A stretch of DNA of 64,000 nucleotides from Catalimonadaceae bacterium JC749 (GTDB lineage: Bacteria; Bacteroidota; Bacteroidia; Cytophagales; Cyclobacteriaceae), in assembly GCA_021730635.1 (NCBI GenBank), contig JAJNNC010000012.1, positions 1 through 64,000 on the forward strand. The letters are read 5' to 3'. The position numbers were made by a program, and so were the translations under genes. Under the pieces are notes generated by a model. That model saw only the letters and a program-made list of their open reading frames with translations. It had not been told where the DNA came from and made no database searches. Shown piece by piece: positions 10,040-18,922 of the stretch (its first letter is position 1; each line of letters begins with the position of its first letter).

Positions 10040-11017
10040 TTATTTTATTCTGACAAGTGTGGCACCGTACCCAAATTTTTCCCGTTTTGCCTCCTGGAAA
10101 TATTGGATCTCCTTCATTTGCGATAGTTTCTTGTGAATAGCATTTTTCAAAGCACCACTCCCCACACCATGCACAAAGGTAATTTCCTCCATGCCTGTGG
10201 CAATAGCCATATCCAGCTTCTCTTCAAATGTCTGGAGTTGAAGTGTGAGCATCTGGCTGTTGTTCATTTGGTTAAAGTGAGGGGTGAGCTTTTCAATGTG
10301 CAGGTCTACTTCCTGCGGAGGCCGCTCCAGTTTCAGAAGAGGAGCCTGCTCCTGGTCCGACACGTTAGAGAGCATACGTTCTTTGATCTGATGTGTATCC
10401 AGTGTTTTTCCGCCTTCGGCCAGGCTGGTGTCGTCAATCTGGAACAGAAAGGAGGGCTGGTTCAACACGGGCGCTTTCTTTTTGCTTTTAAAAAAAGTAG
10501 CCGCTTTGAACTTTAATTTCCGCACCAGGGGTTCCCGAAGCGTAAAATAACCCTGCCGGAAATACAGCAGCTGTATGATCCAAGTGGGCCATTGTTCAAA
10601 CTCACTGACAAGCACTTCTCTCAGCTTGACATGCTGTTGCTTCTGTAATACGCCACTGCTGATTCCTTTAAAGTTGCCTTGCTGTTCCTCACCGATCACA
10701 TACGGAAGGTCGAAATCAGTGGAGTTAATGAGTTGCAGGGCCAGTTGGCGATCGTTAATCGGTATAAAAGCGAAGTAAATGCCCCGGACTGTTTTGGCCT
10801 CTTCTATCGCTTCACGCGGGAGGGTAGGCTTTTTGGCAGGAATCTCCTGACGGAAGTATTGGCCTTCTTCTTTCGCCACCACTACCACCTCATTTTTCAA
10901 AACAGGAATCTGAAAACCATCTTCTATTTCTACTTCTATCAGGTTATTATCTAAAAATCGGGTAATGATTCCTTGTTCTTGTCCACGAAGGAACCTGACT
11001 TTATCACCTATGTTCAT
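10040..11017 (-). CDS. DUF2027 and Smr domain-containing protein
   Basis: 325 residues. The N-terminus (about 1-50) is a small barrel-like segment starting NIGDKVRFLRGQEQG. The middle matches the Bacteroidota DUF2027 region. The C-terminus (about 235-325) is an Smr domain, with VDLHIEKL at its start and FVHGVGSGALKNAI as the HGxG nuclease motif. Smr domains of MutS2 and SmrB cleave DNA or RNA; the free-standing DUF2027-Smr protein is widespread in this phylum and its target is not established. It appears monocistronic. Confidence 0.88.
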   Translation of the reverse strand: MNIGDKVRFLRGQEQGIITRFLDNNLIEVEIEDGFQIPVLKNEVVVVAKEEGQYFRQEIPAKKPTLPREAIEEAKTVRGIYFAFIPINDRQLALQLINSTDFDLPYVIGEEQQGNFKGISSGVLQKQQHVKLREVLVSEFEQWPTWIIQLLYFRQGYFTLREPLVRKLKFKAATFFKSKKKAPVLNQPSFLFQIDDTSLAEGGKTLDTHQIKERMLSNVSDQEQAPLLKLERPPQEVDLHIEKLTPHFNQMNNSQMLTLQLQTFEEKLDMAIATGMEEITFVHGVGSGALKNAIHKKLSQMKEIQYFQEAKREKFGYGATLVRIK

Positions 11018-11208
11018 TGTTTTGGTTTGTCATGTATTCGGATAGAGGATTATTAGCCGGGAAACCTCAAATCACACGGGGTTACTCCTCTGTTTGAGTG
11101 TACAACAAATGAGATACATTATTTGTCCCGGATACATGGGGTTTATTAAAAAACAAACATTAAACCCTTGTATATAAGTCAAAGAGAGGAAATGGTGTTG
11201 TGCTATTG

Positions 11209-11751
11209 TTAGCCGGGTTGTTCCGTAAAAATCAGTTGACTGGTATCAAAACCCTGGGCTTCTGCTTTGGCGATCAGTTCTTTCAGGAGCCGGTCACGCA
11301 TCCGGGGTCTTCGGCTCAGAATCCATAGATTTTTACGATCAGGCGTGCCTACTATGGCATAGTCGTACCATGTTCCTACTTCCAGTATCCAGTAATCACC
11401 TTTAAAAGGCCAGAAAAACTGTACTTTCAGTTTGGCATTGGTCTTTTTGTCTGCTACAAAGGCTTTTCCTTTTGCTTTTACCATTTTTCCATCGAGCGAC
11501 CCTTTATAACAGGTATTCAGCACATCAATGGCACCATCTTTACGAAGGGTATATCTTGCTTTAGTGCCATAACAGTTTTTTTCAAAAGAGGCAGGCAGTC
11601 GGGCAATCTCATACCATTCGCCCAGATACCTTTTGAGATTTACCTTGGGTGCTACGGTAAGGGAGGGACGTTGGTTACGACGGGTATAAGCGCCAACGCC
11701 CATAGCCACACCAGCAATGGCGATTCCGGTGAGAATGTCTTTTTTGTTCAT
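11209..11751 (-). CDS. Bacterial lipocalin (Blc-like)
   Basis: 180 residues. The N-terminus has a short hydrophobic segment (DILTGIAIAGVAMGVGAY, about 4-21) but no clear lipobox cysteine, unlike E. coli Blc. The lipocalin signature GEWYEIARLPASFEK lies at about 45-59, followed by NCYGTKARYTL and the second conserved block YAIVGTPDRKNLWILSRRP (about 132-150). Blc proteins bind lysophospholipids or fatty acids in the envelope. It is a single gene divergent from the NTF2-like gene at 11980. Confidence 0.9.
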   Translation of the reverse strand: MNKKDILTGIAIAGVAMGVGAYTRRNQRPSLTVAPKVNLKRYLGEWYEIARLPASFEKNCYGTKARYTLRKDGAIDVLNTCYKGSLDGKMVKAKGKAFVADKKTNAKLKVQFFWPFKGDYWILEVGTWYDYAIVGTPDRKNLWILSRRPRMRDRLLKELIAKAEAQGFDTSQLIFTEQPG

Positions 11752-11979
11752 GATCAGATCGTTTAAAAATCAGGGTAGTTCATGAAGCAAACAAGCAGTC
11801 GTACATTTTGTTGGCTGAAATATCCGGCACTGTTGTGTAAGAATTAATAGTAGTGCCTCATATATCTTGTTTTCAAACCAGCGACTCTCTGCGGTATGGT
11901 TGTAAAGAAAATGTAATTTCCTCGTTTTCCTTGCTTGCAAATTGATTATTTTCGTTTGGCAACGCTCATACACACATTT

Positions 11980-12447
11980 ATGAAAGCGCACCGATTATTT
12001 GGTTTATTCTTGATCATGACCATAGCCTGTTACACTCTGATGGCACAGGATAATTCATCAGGAGAGGTAGAAGCAATTTTGCAAGCTGACAGGGACTTTG
12101 CCCGGGTCACCGCTGACAAAGGATTGGAAGGTTGGATGTCGTTTATAGCACATGATGCTGTGAAACTTTCTTCTACCGGAGCGCTACTCAAAGGCCATGG
12201 GCAAATCCGGCAGCATGATGCTGCTACCATGTTTGCCGATCCGGCAGTTACTTTGCATTGGACACCGACAGAGGGAGGTATTTTTGAGGATCAACAATAC
12301 GGTTATACACGCGGCAGATACGAATTGCGTAAAAAGGAGGGAGACCAGTTTGTGCTAGTAGGCAAGGGAACCTATCTGACGGTGTGGCGTAAAGGAGAGG
12401 AAGGAAAATGGTGGGTGGTCACAGATAGCGGCTTACCGGATCAATAA
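11980..12447 (+). CDS. Secreted SnoaL/NTF2-like (DUF4440-type) protein
   Basis: 155 residues from ATG 11980; an upstream TTG gives a longer frame but the ATG starts directly before a signal peptide (MKAHRLFGLFLIMTIACY, cleavage near MAQ). The rest has the NTF2-like cone-fold pattern: a helix with AILQADRDFARVTADKGLEGW, then FIAHDAVKL, and strands YTRGRYELRKK and GTYLTVWRKGEEGKWWVV. Many such proteins are steroid-isomerase-like or ligand-binding; no substrate can be assigned. A promoter-like tattttcg lies at 11947-11954, about 25 bp upstream. Confidence 0.78.
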   Translation: MKAHRLFGLFLIMTIACYTLMAQDNSSGEVEAILQADRDFARVTADKGLEGWMSFIAHDAVKLSSTGALLKGHGQIRQHDAATMFADPAVTLHWTPTEGGIFEDQQYGYTRGRYELRKKEGDQFVLVGKGTYLTVWRKGEEGKWWVVTDSGLPDQ

Positions 12448-12599
12448 ACCGTATAAAGGGAAAGTATGACTTTGTCGGGGACATTGTGAGAGAATGCCGG
12501 TTTATGCTGGCTTTCTGTGAATGACCTCTAACCCATCAATCTATTTCTGCGTAATCAGACAAAAAGTATCCTTTTATGTAGCAAATCATTGACACTCCT

Positions 12600-13121
12600 A
12601 TGTATAAATCCTCTATCAACCCCATGCCTGTCTTCTTCGACCGTTATATTCGTCTGGTAGAAGAAGATCATCTGATACACGCGTTACAGAAACATCAGGC
12701 AGACTTTGATTCCTTCACAGAAAAACTGCAGCAACTGGATGACAAAACCTATGCGCCGGGCAAGTGGACCGTCAGGGATATATTACAGCATATTATTGAC
12801 AATGAAAGAATTCAGTCGTACCGGGCGCTGCGCTTTGCTAGGAAAGATACCACTTCATTACCAGGGTATGATGAGCATAGTTTCGGGCAGCAGGCAGCAG
12901 CGAACCGCAGGAGCCTTGAAGATTTACTGGAAGAGTTTAAAACCGTAAGAGAGAGCAGCATGCGGTTGTTCGGGAGTTTTTCGGAAGAAATGCTGCGGCA
13001 GAAAGGCATCTGCTTTAATGTGGAAATTTCCGTATTAGGAATAGGATTTGTCATTGCCGGGCATCCGGTTCATCATATCAGGATCATAGAAGAAAGATAT
13101 TTGCCCCTGCTGGCAACATGA
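12600..13121 (+). CDS. DinB/YfiT-like putative metal-dependent hydrolase
   Basis: 173 residues, a four-helix DinB_2-type protein. Putative metal-binding histidines sit in DILQHIIDNERIQSYRALRFAR (about 59-80) and in HPVHHIRIIEERYLPLL at the C-terminus, the usual three-histidine arrangement. The segment YAPGKWTVRDILQHI is typical of the YfiT/DinB_2 group. Members include thiol-dependent transferases, but the reaction here is unknown. An internal ATG at 12624 is an alternative start. It stands alone, convergent with the gene to its right. Confidence 0.85.
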   Translation: MYKSSINPMPVFFDRYIRLVEEDHLIHALQKHQADFDSFTEKLQQLDDKTYAPGKWTVRDILQHIIDNERIQSYRALRFARKDTTSLPGYDEHSFGQQAAANRRSLEDLLEEFKTVRESSMRLFGSFSEEMLRQKGICFNVEISVLGIGFVIAGHPVHHIRIIEERYLPLLAT

Positions 13122-13133
13122 GATAGACTGCCT

Positions 13134-13922
13134 TTATTTTTTTGAAGCCTCTTCCCGCTGGGTATAATATTGCCGGAAGGCTGCAATGCGATCCGTATTG
13201 ATGAGGTCAACCCCTGCCTGAAGTAACGTATGCCAGGCTTCCGGAAAATCGGGTGTCGCCCATAAACGCAACAGTTTGCCTTCTGCGTGGGCTTGCCTGG
13301 CCAGCTTTTCTATCGCTTCTTTATCTTTCTTCTTGATGGCTGTCTTTCCATCCCAGGGGGCTACCTTGGCCAGATTTTCACTCACCACAGGCATCACAGA
13401 AGAGGGAACCCCTTTTGCCAGGTCTGCCGGTCTGCCATCCAGGGTAGCCAGCGCCTTCGGATCATTCAGAATTTGTTCTATAGGCCGGTTACCGGAAATG
13501 ACAACAGTGACAGGTCCCGGGTGTGCAGCGGTAGACAGCATATGCTGGTAGGAGGCTAACTGTTGTTGCAGCACCTGCCAGGTTGCCGGTCCTGGTGTCT
13601 TGAAATCTATCATGAGGAAAAAAGAACCTGCATAGTCAGGGTATACTTTTCCGTTATTCCGGGAAACCAGGCTGGCCAATGGGTCCAGATAGAGTTCCCG
13701 CAGGGTGCCCACCTGGGCCGTGTCCGGATGATCATGGGCTACATACAGTTCTCCCTGGATGAGGTGCACATCCGCCTCAATGCTCATGAAGCCTTGCTGC
13801 AGGGCTTCTGTTAAAGGCTGATTCACGGCATAGTCGTTATGCGCATGGCCGGGTATGACCTGTGCATACCCCTGATGAAGAGTAAAAGAGAATACAATCA
13901 GTAGAATGAGTTTAAAAAACAT
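13134..13922 (-). CDS. Secreted glycerophosphodiesterase/PI-PLC-like TIM-barrel protein (AIM6-type)
   Basis: 262 residues from the ATG at 13922, chosen because it opens a signal peptide (MFFKLILLIVFSFTL, cleavage near YAQ); the frame is open further to 13982. After cleavage the mature protein starts with GHAHNDY, the AIM6-family variant of the active-site motif, followed by EADVHLIQGELYVAHDH with acidic metal ligands, and FLMIDFKTPG. The C-terminal GVDLINTDRIAAF matches glycerophosphodiester phosphodiesterases. It probably cleaves a phosphodiester lipid head group in the periplasm or outside the cell; the substrate is inferred. Confidence 0.82.
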   Translation of the reverse strand: MFFKLILLIVFSFTLHQGYAQVIPGHAHNDYAVNQPLTEALQQGFMSIEADVHLIQGELYVAHDHPDTAQVGTLRELYLDPLASLVSRNNGKVYPDYAGSFFLMIDFKTPGPATWQVLQQQLASYQHMLSTAAHPGPVTVVISGNRPIEQILNDPKALATLDGRPADLAKGVPSSVMPVVSENLAKVAPWDGKTAIKKKDKEAIEKLARQAHAEGKLLRLWATPDFPEAWHTLLQAGVDLINTDRIAAFRQYYTQREEASKK

Positions 13923-14111
13923 GGGGTAGGTTTGGTTTTTTATAAAGTTAGAGATAGTGCAGAAAGGCGTCTCCATTGCCATGTTAACAATATGTTAATT
14001 CTACAATTTACTATAGACTCATTCGTTCATAAAAAATATGTAAGAGCTTGTAACATTTGCCCAGCTAAGATTGTCTTTGTTAAAATCTTTTCGAACTACT
14101 ATCACCTGAGC

Positions 14112-14591
14112 ATGAAAGCAAAAACTAAAACGAACATCCGATCTTTCCGAAGATTTTTTGTGAAGGAGCCAAAATTCTCCGTACTTATTGCTTTGGTTAC
14201 TATCGTAGTGCTGCTACTGCTTTATTTTTATACAGGTAATCATGCTTCTATATCCTGGCACGGAAAATACCAGAGCCATCTCACCGCTCAGCAAACCCTG
14301 GAGAGCCTGTCTCCACAGATCAATTTGAACAGCAGAAGTTTGTTATCAGTGAGGAAACCTGTCGGCTACCATCGGATGAGTGCCGAAGCCCAGGTAAAAC
14401 CACTGCCGAAGGCAGCCAGACAAACCAAGTCACCCTCTTTGATTTTTCCCTGCTCCCAGGCCTCACTCATGGCAATGGGAATAGAAGCTGCCGTTGTGTT
14501 GCCATATCGCATAATATTGTTGAAAACCTGCTCGTCTGATAATCCCAACGTTTTTTGCACAAACTGGCTGATCCGGAGGTTGGCCTGGTGA
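14112..14591 (+). CDS. Possible small single-pass membrane protein, 3' half antisense to fabH
   Basis: A 159-residue frame starting at ATG 14112. The first ~84 residues are in otherwise non-coding sequence and look gene-like: a basic N-terminus (KAKTKTNIRSFRRFFVKEPK), one strong transmembrane stretch (LIALVTIVVLLLLYFYTG, about 25-42) and a polar region. From 14366 the frame runs antisense to the 3' end of fabH, where composition looks like a shadow. It may be a real short protein whose stop was lost, a remnant gene, or chance. No family recognised. Confidence 0.35.
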   Translation: MKAKTKTNIRSFRRFFVKEPKFSVLIALVTIVVLLLLYFYTGNHASISWHGKYQSHLTAQQTLESLSPQINLNSRSLLSVRKPVGYHRMSAEAQVKPLPKAARQTKSPSLIFPCSQASLMAMGIEAAVVLPYRIILLKTCSSDNPNVFCTNWLIRRLAW

Positions 14592-15367
14592 GGAATCAGC
14601 ATATCAAGGTCTTTGGGCTCATAGCCGTTTTGATGTAAACTCTCCAGAATAACTTCCGGAAATCGCTGTACGGCATGTTTAAAGACATGATTTCCATTCA
14701 TAACCGGAAAAACAGAGCCTTTCTCAATCATTTCAACATTGACACGCGGAATATCCCGGCTGCTGCCCGGGTCTACCACCGCCAGATCTTCGGCATACTT
14801 TCCCTCCGAATGCAGGTGGGTTGAAAGAATGCCCCGTTCTTTATCTTCCGTGGCCTGCAATACAGCCGCACCCGCGCCGTCTCCGAAAAGTACCGACACG
14901 GCCCGGCCACGGGTAGTCAGGTCAAGCCCGCTGCTATGGATTTCCGAACCAATGACCAGCACCGTGTTATACATGCCGGTTTTGATAAATTGGTCGGCGA
15001 TAGAAAGTCCATACACAAAACCGGTACATTGCGTCCGGATATCCAAGGCTCCTACCTCTCTGATACCCAGTTCTTCCTGCACCAACACCCCGGAGCCGGG
15101 AAAATTATAGTCCGGACTCAGCGTGGCGAAAATAATGAAATCTATGTCTTTTGGCTGTAAACCAGCATTTTCTAAGGCCATTCTGGCAGCGCGGGTACCC
15201 ATATTGGCCGTAGTATCTTTACCTTGTGCAAAGAAGCGACGCTCCTGAATGCCAGTTCTCTCTCTGATCCATTCATCTGAAGTATCCATGATCTTGGCAA
15301 GATCATGATTCGTAACTACTTTATCGGGTAGGTAACGGCCTGTACCAGCTATTCTTGCGTTTCTCAT
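14366..15367 (-). CDS. fabH: Beta-ketoacyl-ACP synthase III
   Basis: 333 residues. It condenses acetyl- or branched acyl-CoA with malonyl-ACP to start fatty acid synthesis. The catalytic triad is visible: C114 in RTQCTGF, H260 in PHQANLRI and N290 in YGNTTAASIP. The C-terminus FGSGFTWASALIRW is canonical, so the gene is complete despite the antisense frame over its end. It lies 185 bp downstream of the GH31 gene with no other fab gene nearby. It could be an accessory KAS III copy rather than the housekeeping one. Confidence 0.93.
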   Translation of the reverse strand: MRNARIAGTGRYLPDKVVTNHDLAKIMDTSDEWIRERTGIQERRFFAQGKDTTANMGTRAARMALENAGLQPKDIDFIIFATLSPDYNFPGSGVLVQEELGIREVGALDIRTQCTGFVYGLSIADQFIKTGMYNTVLVIGSEIHSSGLDLTTRGRAVSVLFGDGAGAAVLQATEDKERGILSTHLHSEGKYAEDLAVVDPGSSRDIPRVNVEMIEKGSVFPVMNGNHVFKHAVQRFPEVILESLHQNGYEPKDLDMLIPHQANLRISQFVQKTLGLSDEQVFNNIMRYGNTTAASIPIAMSEAWEQGKIKEGDLVCLAAFGSGFTWASALIRW

Positions 15368-15552
15368 AGGGTGAATAGTGAAAGGTTGTACATCTAAATA
15401 GGCTTATGCTTATGGGCATAAAATGAAAAAATGTTGTCAAGCATTGTAAATATAGCAAAATGTAGCGGTGATCTGCATGGTATGTTTTCAACTTTCGACC
15501 TATAGCCCTGGCTTTTTCTGTTAGATGATAAAGCATATGCAGGCGCCATACC

Positions 15553-17958
15553 TTACTTGGTGGTAATGTGCAATTCCATAAAATCAACAGAAAGGCTTAT
15601 CAGCACAAGGTCTTTTTTACGCTGAAATGAAAGGGTTTCACCATCACAGAGAATTTTGTCAGCCTGAAAGGGAAGTCCATGCAGGTTGAGCTGGTAAGTC
15701 TGATAAGGAGACCGAAACGCTCCCCGAACCTCTTGCTTGATGGATAAACTACCCTCGTTGCCGGAAACAGTAAATTCTTTGACACTAAATTGCTCCTGCT
15801 GATAGGCGTATCCGTCTCCTTCATCTTCATAGAGAAAACTCTTCACCGCTTCCTGGCTATAGTAAATTTTCAGGGTCAACGCCTCAATAGGCTTTTCGCC
15901 TACATATTGCATCACAGGATAGTGCGGTATAACCGCCCCTGCCCGTAGGTAGACAGGCATGGTATTCAGGCTAACGGGCACTTCAAAAGACTGTCTGCCC
16001 ATCACTAACTGATGATCCCAGTAAGAGTACCACCGGCCTTCCGGAAGATAAAGGGTTTTGGTCTTGGCCTTTCTATCCAGAACAGGGCAAACCAGGATAT
16101 GATCACCGAAAGCAAAGTCATCATCATGGTGGCAAAAGTAAGGCTCTTCTTCGTCCAGCATCAAGAGGGGCCTCAGCATGGGGGTACCCTTTTGGGTATG
16201 TTGCCAGAAAGTGGTGTAGAAATAAGGGAGCAGCTGATACCGCAACTCTATAAATCGTTTAATGATCTGTGTGCTTTTCTCCCCAAAAGACCAGGGTTCC
16301 TGATCGGTCTGAATGTTTTTCATTTTCAATAAGCCTTCGTCCAGTTCTCCCGAACCGCTCAAATGGTCTCCAATGGAGTGCGTTCGGAAAAAAGGATGAA
16401 AAGTAGCCAGTTGTATCCAGCGCACGTACAGTTCCGGTTCAGGGGTATAAATAAAACCACCCACATCAGAACCGGCAAAGGAAAGCCCCGACAAGCTCAG
16501 CCGCTGGCACTGCTGATTGGCCAGCCTGAGGTGATCCCAGGAGGCAGTGTTATCTCCTGTCCATACGAGGGCATAGCGTTGCAGCCCTGCATAGCCGGAG
16601 CGGCTGATGACGAAGGGGCGTTTTCCCTGGCTCCACCGCTTAAACCCCTCATAAGTAGCGCGTGCCATTTGCATTCCATACACATTATGGGCTTTCCGGT
16701 GATCGCAGGGGTGTCCTTCATAATGATGCTGCACATCCAGCGGAAAGGTTTTACTGTCTGTTTCAAAGACAGCCGGTTCGTTCATGTCGTTCCAGATGCC
16801 TGCCACCTGGTCTTCCTGGACTAATTCTTTAAACAGGTCTGCCCACCATGCTCTTACGGCAGGATGGGTGAAGTCAGGGAAATGACACGCACCCGGCCAC
16901 ACTTTTCCTTTGAAAAGCTTTCCATTCTTTCTTTTACAGAAATAGTCATTTTGAAGACCCTGCCGATAGACCCGGTAGTTTTTATCTATTTTAATGCCCG
17001 GATCAATGATGACAATGGTTTTGAATCCATTTTTTTGCAGGTCCGCTATCAGTTGTTGAGGTTGAGGAAATCTTTCCGGATGCCAGGTAAAACAGCGGAA
17101 GCCATCCATGTAGTCGATATCCAGGTAAATGGCATCACAGGGAATTTGCCGGGCACGAAATCCTTCAGCAATGTCCCGTACACGGCTTTCCGGATAATAG
17201 CTGTACCGGCACTGGTGATAACCTAAGGCCCATAGGGGTGGTAATTCGGGTTTGCCTGTGAGCAGCGTATATTTTTCCGTGACTTGCTGTAGGGAGGGAC
17301 CATAGATAAAATAGTAGTTCATCTCACCGCCTTCAGCACCCATGCGGAGAATATTAGGGTAAGTAGCCCCAAAGTCAAAATGAGTGCGGTAGGTATTATC
17401 CAGGAAAATTCCATAGGCTCTGCTTTCCTGCATACCAATGAAAAACGGGATATTGCGGTACAAGGGATCGTCTCCCCGCTGATAGCGATAGGCATCGGTT
17501 CCCCAAAACTCAAACCGTTTGCCTCTCAGATCAGGCCCTACGGCTTTGTCACCCAATCCAAAAAACCTTTCGTGGGTGTGGATCTTCTTGGTGCAGTACA
17601 CTCCTTTTCCGTTTTTAGGATGCATAAGCGGATGCTCATCTTCCTGAATCAGATGTCCTTCCCGGTCAAAGAGACTGATGTGTAAATCCTTTTTTTCTAT
17701 CTGGCAGGTCAGTACTTCCGTATGGATGTGAAAATAATCTTCTGTTTCTTCCCAGGGGTATGCTTGCGGCTGGGGCGAGAAATCAGGATGAATGGCATAA
17801 GAAAAATCTGAAGATTCAGGAAGATAACGAAACCGGAGAATATCTTCGGCAAGCAGGTGGATATGTAAAATGGTATGGTCTTCGGTGGTTAATTCAAAAA
17901 TATGAGGAGCGGTCTGGCTAAAATGCGTAACCGCTCCTTTCGGCTTTAAATACTCCAT
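15553..17958 (-). CDS. Glycoside hydrolase family 31 alpha-glucosidase
   Basis: 801 residues. An N-terminal beta-sandwich (about 1-240) precedes the (beta/alpha)8 domain. The GH31 nucleophile is D391 in WNDMNEP and the acid/base is D469 in WTGDNTASW. YLDIDYMDGF lies earlier in the barrel, and C-terminal beta domains end the protein. No signal peptide is seen, so it is probably cytoplasmic and hydrolyses alpha-linked glucosides such as maltose. It starts 47 bp downstream of glpF on the same strand and may be co-transcribed with it. Confidence 0.93.
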   Translation of the reverse strand: MEYLKPKGAVTHFSQTAPHIFELTTEDHTILHIHLLAEDILRFRYLPESSDFSYAIHPDFSPQPQAYPWEETEDYFHIHTEVLTCQIEKKDLHISLFDREGHLIQEDEHPLMHPKNGKGVYCTKKIHTHERFFGLGDKAVGPDLRGKRFEFWGTDAYRYQRGDDPLYRNIPFFIGMQESRAYGIFLDNTYRTHFDFGATYPNILRMGAEGGEMNYYFIYGPSLQQVTEKYTLLTGKPELPPLWALGYHQCRYSYYPESRVRDIAEGFRARQIPCDAIYLDIDYMDGFRCFTWHPERFPQPQQLIADLQKNGFKTIVIIDPGIKIDKNYRVYRQGLQNDYFCKRKNGKLFKGKVWPGACHFPDFTHPAVRAWWADLFKELVQEDQVAGIWNDMNEPAVFETDSKTFPLDVQHHYEGHPCDHRKAHNVYGMQMARATYEGFKRWSQGKRPFVISRSGYAGLQRYALVWTGDNTASWDHLRLANQQCQRLSLSGLSFAGSDVGGFIYTPEPELYVRWIQLATFHPFFRTHSIGDHLSGSGELDEGLLKMKNIQTDQEPWSFGEKSTQIIKRFIELRYQLLPYFYTTFWQHTQKGTPMLRPLLMLDEEEPYFCHHDDDFAFGDHILVCPVLDRKAKTKTLYLPEGRWYSYWDHQLVMGRQSFEVPVSLNTMPVYLRAGAVIPHYPVMQYVGEKPIEALTLKIYYSQEAVKSFLYEDEGDGYAYQQEQFSVKEFTVSGNEGSLSIKQEVRGAFRSPYQTYQLNLHGLPFQADKILCDGETLSFQRKKDLVLISLSVDFMELHITTK

Positions 17959-18005
17959 TCAACTGATGATTAATTCTTCCTTCTAACTCAATTCCCGGAC
18001 GAATG

Positions 18006-18743
18006 TTATTGAAGAAACCAGTAAGAGGCTCCCGCCAAGGTAGCACCTACGATGGGGCCAATGACCGGAACCCAGGCATAAGACCAATCGCTGTTTCTTT
18101 TATTGGCAATAGGAAGGAGGGCATGCATAAGGCGGGGACTCAGATCACGGGCAGGATTGATAGCGTAACCGGTAGTACCCCCCAGGGAAAGACCGATCCC
18201 CAGCACGAGCAGCCCTACTGGCAGGGCTCCCAAAGCGCCCAGTCCGAATTCTGTCCCGGAGAGTTGCGACCCTCTGATTTCTGGTTCGGCGATAAACAAA
18301 ACGGCAAAAACCAGGACGAAGGTGCCCAGCACTTCGGAGAAAAAATTATTCATATAATTCCGAATGGCCGGAATGGTAGCGAAAATGCCCAATTTTAAGT
18401 TTTGATCAGTCGTTACCTTAATATGCTGCCGGTAAAAAGCCCATACCAAAGTGGCACCGAAAGCACCCCCCAGCATTTGTGCGATGATATAGGTCAACAC
18501 TTTGGACCACTCGAAGACACCGGCCACGGCTAATCCGATGGTAACGGCAGGGTTGAGGTGGGCTCCACTGTAATTGGCCACCGTGAATACACCTACAAAT
18601 ACCGCCATACCCCAGCCTAAGGTGATGACGATCCAGCCACTGTTATTGCCTTTGGTTTGCTGCAAGACAACATTGCAGACTACACCATTGCCTAATAAGA
18701 TGAGCAAAGCAGTACCGATGAACTCGGCAGTGAAGTTAGACAT
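18006..18743 (-). CDS. glpF: Aquaglyceroporin, glycerol uptake facilitator
   Basis: 245 residues with six membrane helices and both NPA half-helices: SGAHLNPAVTIGLA (about 62-75) and GYAINPARDLSPRL (about 187-200). The D after the second NPAR is typical of glycerol-conducting rather than water-only channels. It passively admits glycerol for GlpK at 21.4-22.9 kb. In many genomes glpF sits with glpK and glpD; here an SDR gene on the opposite strand separates them. It is divergent from the SDR gene across a 179-bp region containing direct repeats. Confidence 0.93.
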   Translation of the reverse strand: MSNFTAEFIGTALLILLGNGVVCNVVLQQTKGNNSGWIVITLGWGMAVFVGVFTVANYSGAHLNPAVTIGLAVAGVFEWSKVLTYIIAQMLGGAFGATLVWAFYRQHIKVTTDQNLKLGIFATIPAIRNYMNNFFSEVLGTFVLVFAVLFIAEPEIRGSQLSGTEFGLGALGALPVGLLVLGIGLSLGGTTGYAINPARDLSPRLMHALLPIANKRNSDWSYAWVPVIGPIVGATLAGASYWFLQ

Positions 18744-18755
18744 AGTTATCAGTTG

Positions 18756-18857
18756 TTGTAAAATGAGTGTACGAACGGGTTAATTTAGTGCTTTATGCCA
18801 GACCTGCAAAATGAAAATAGTTGCAACAAAGAAAATAGTTACTGGTTATTGTAAAAT
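18756..18857. promoter_or_regulatory. Divergent regulatory region between glpF and SDR gene with direct repeats
   Basis: The 179-bp gap contains two pairs of exact direct repeats: ttgtaaaat at 18756-18764 and 18849-18857, and gaaaatagtt at 18813-18822 and 18831-18840 (18-bp period). Paired repeats in a divergent promoter region suggest regulator binding, but no known operator is recognised and the same motifs are not evident upstream of glpK. Confidence 0.35.
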
Positions 18858-18922
18858 CTAAGATAAAGTAGTTTCAGACAGATGGGGTGGCTTCTTTTGC
18901 GGTGTATAGATATGAAAAAGTA

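Noticed and set aside
11770-11991. A 73-residue minus-strand frame upstream of the lipocalin gene.
   Set aside because: No family, no signal peptide, and it overlaps the promoter and start of the convincing NTF2-like gene.
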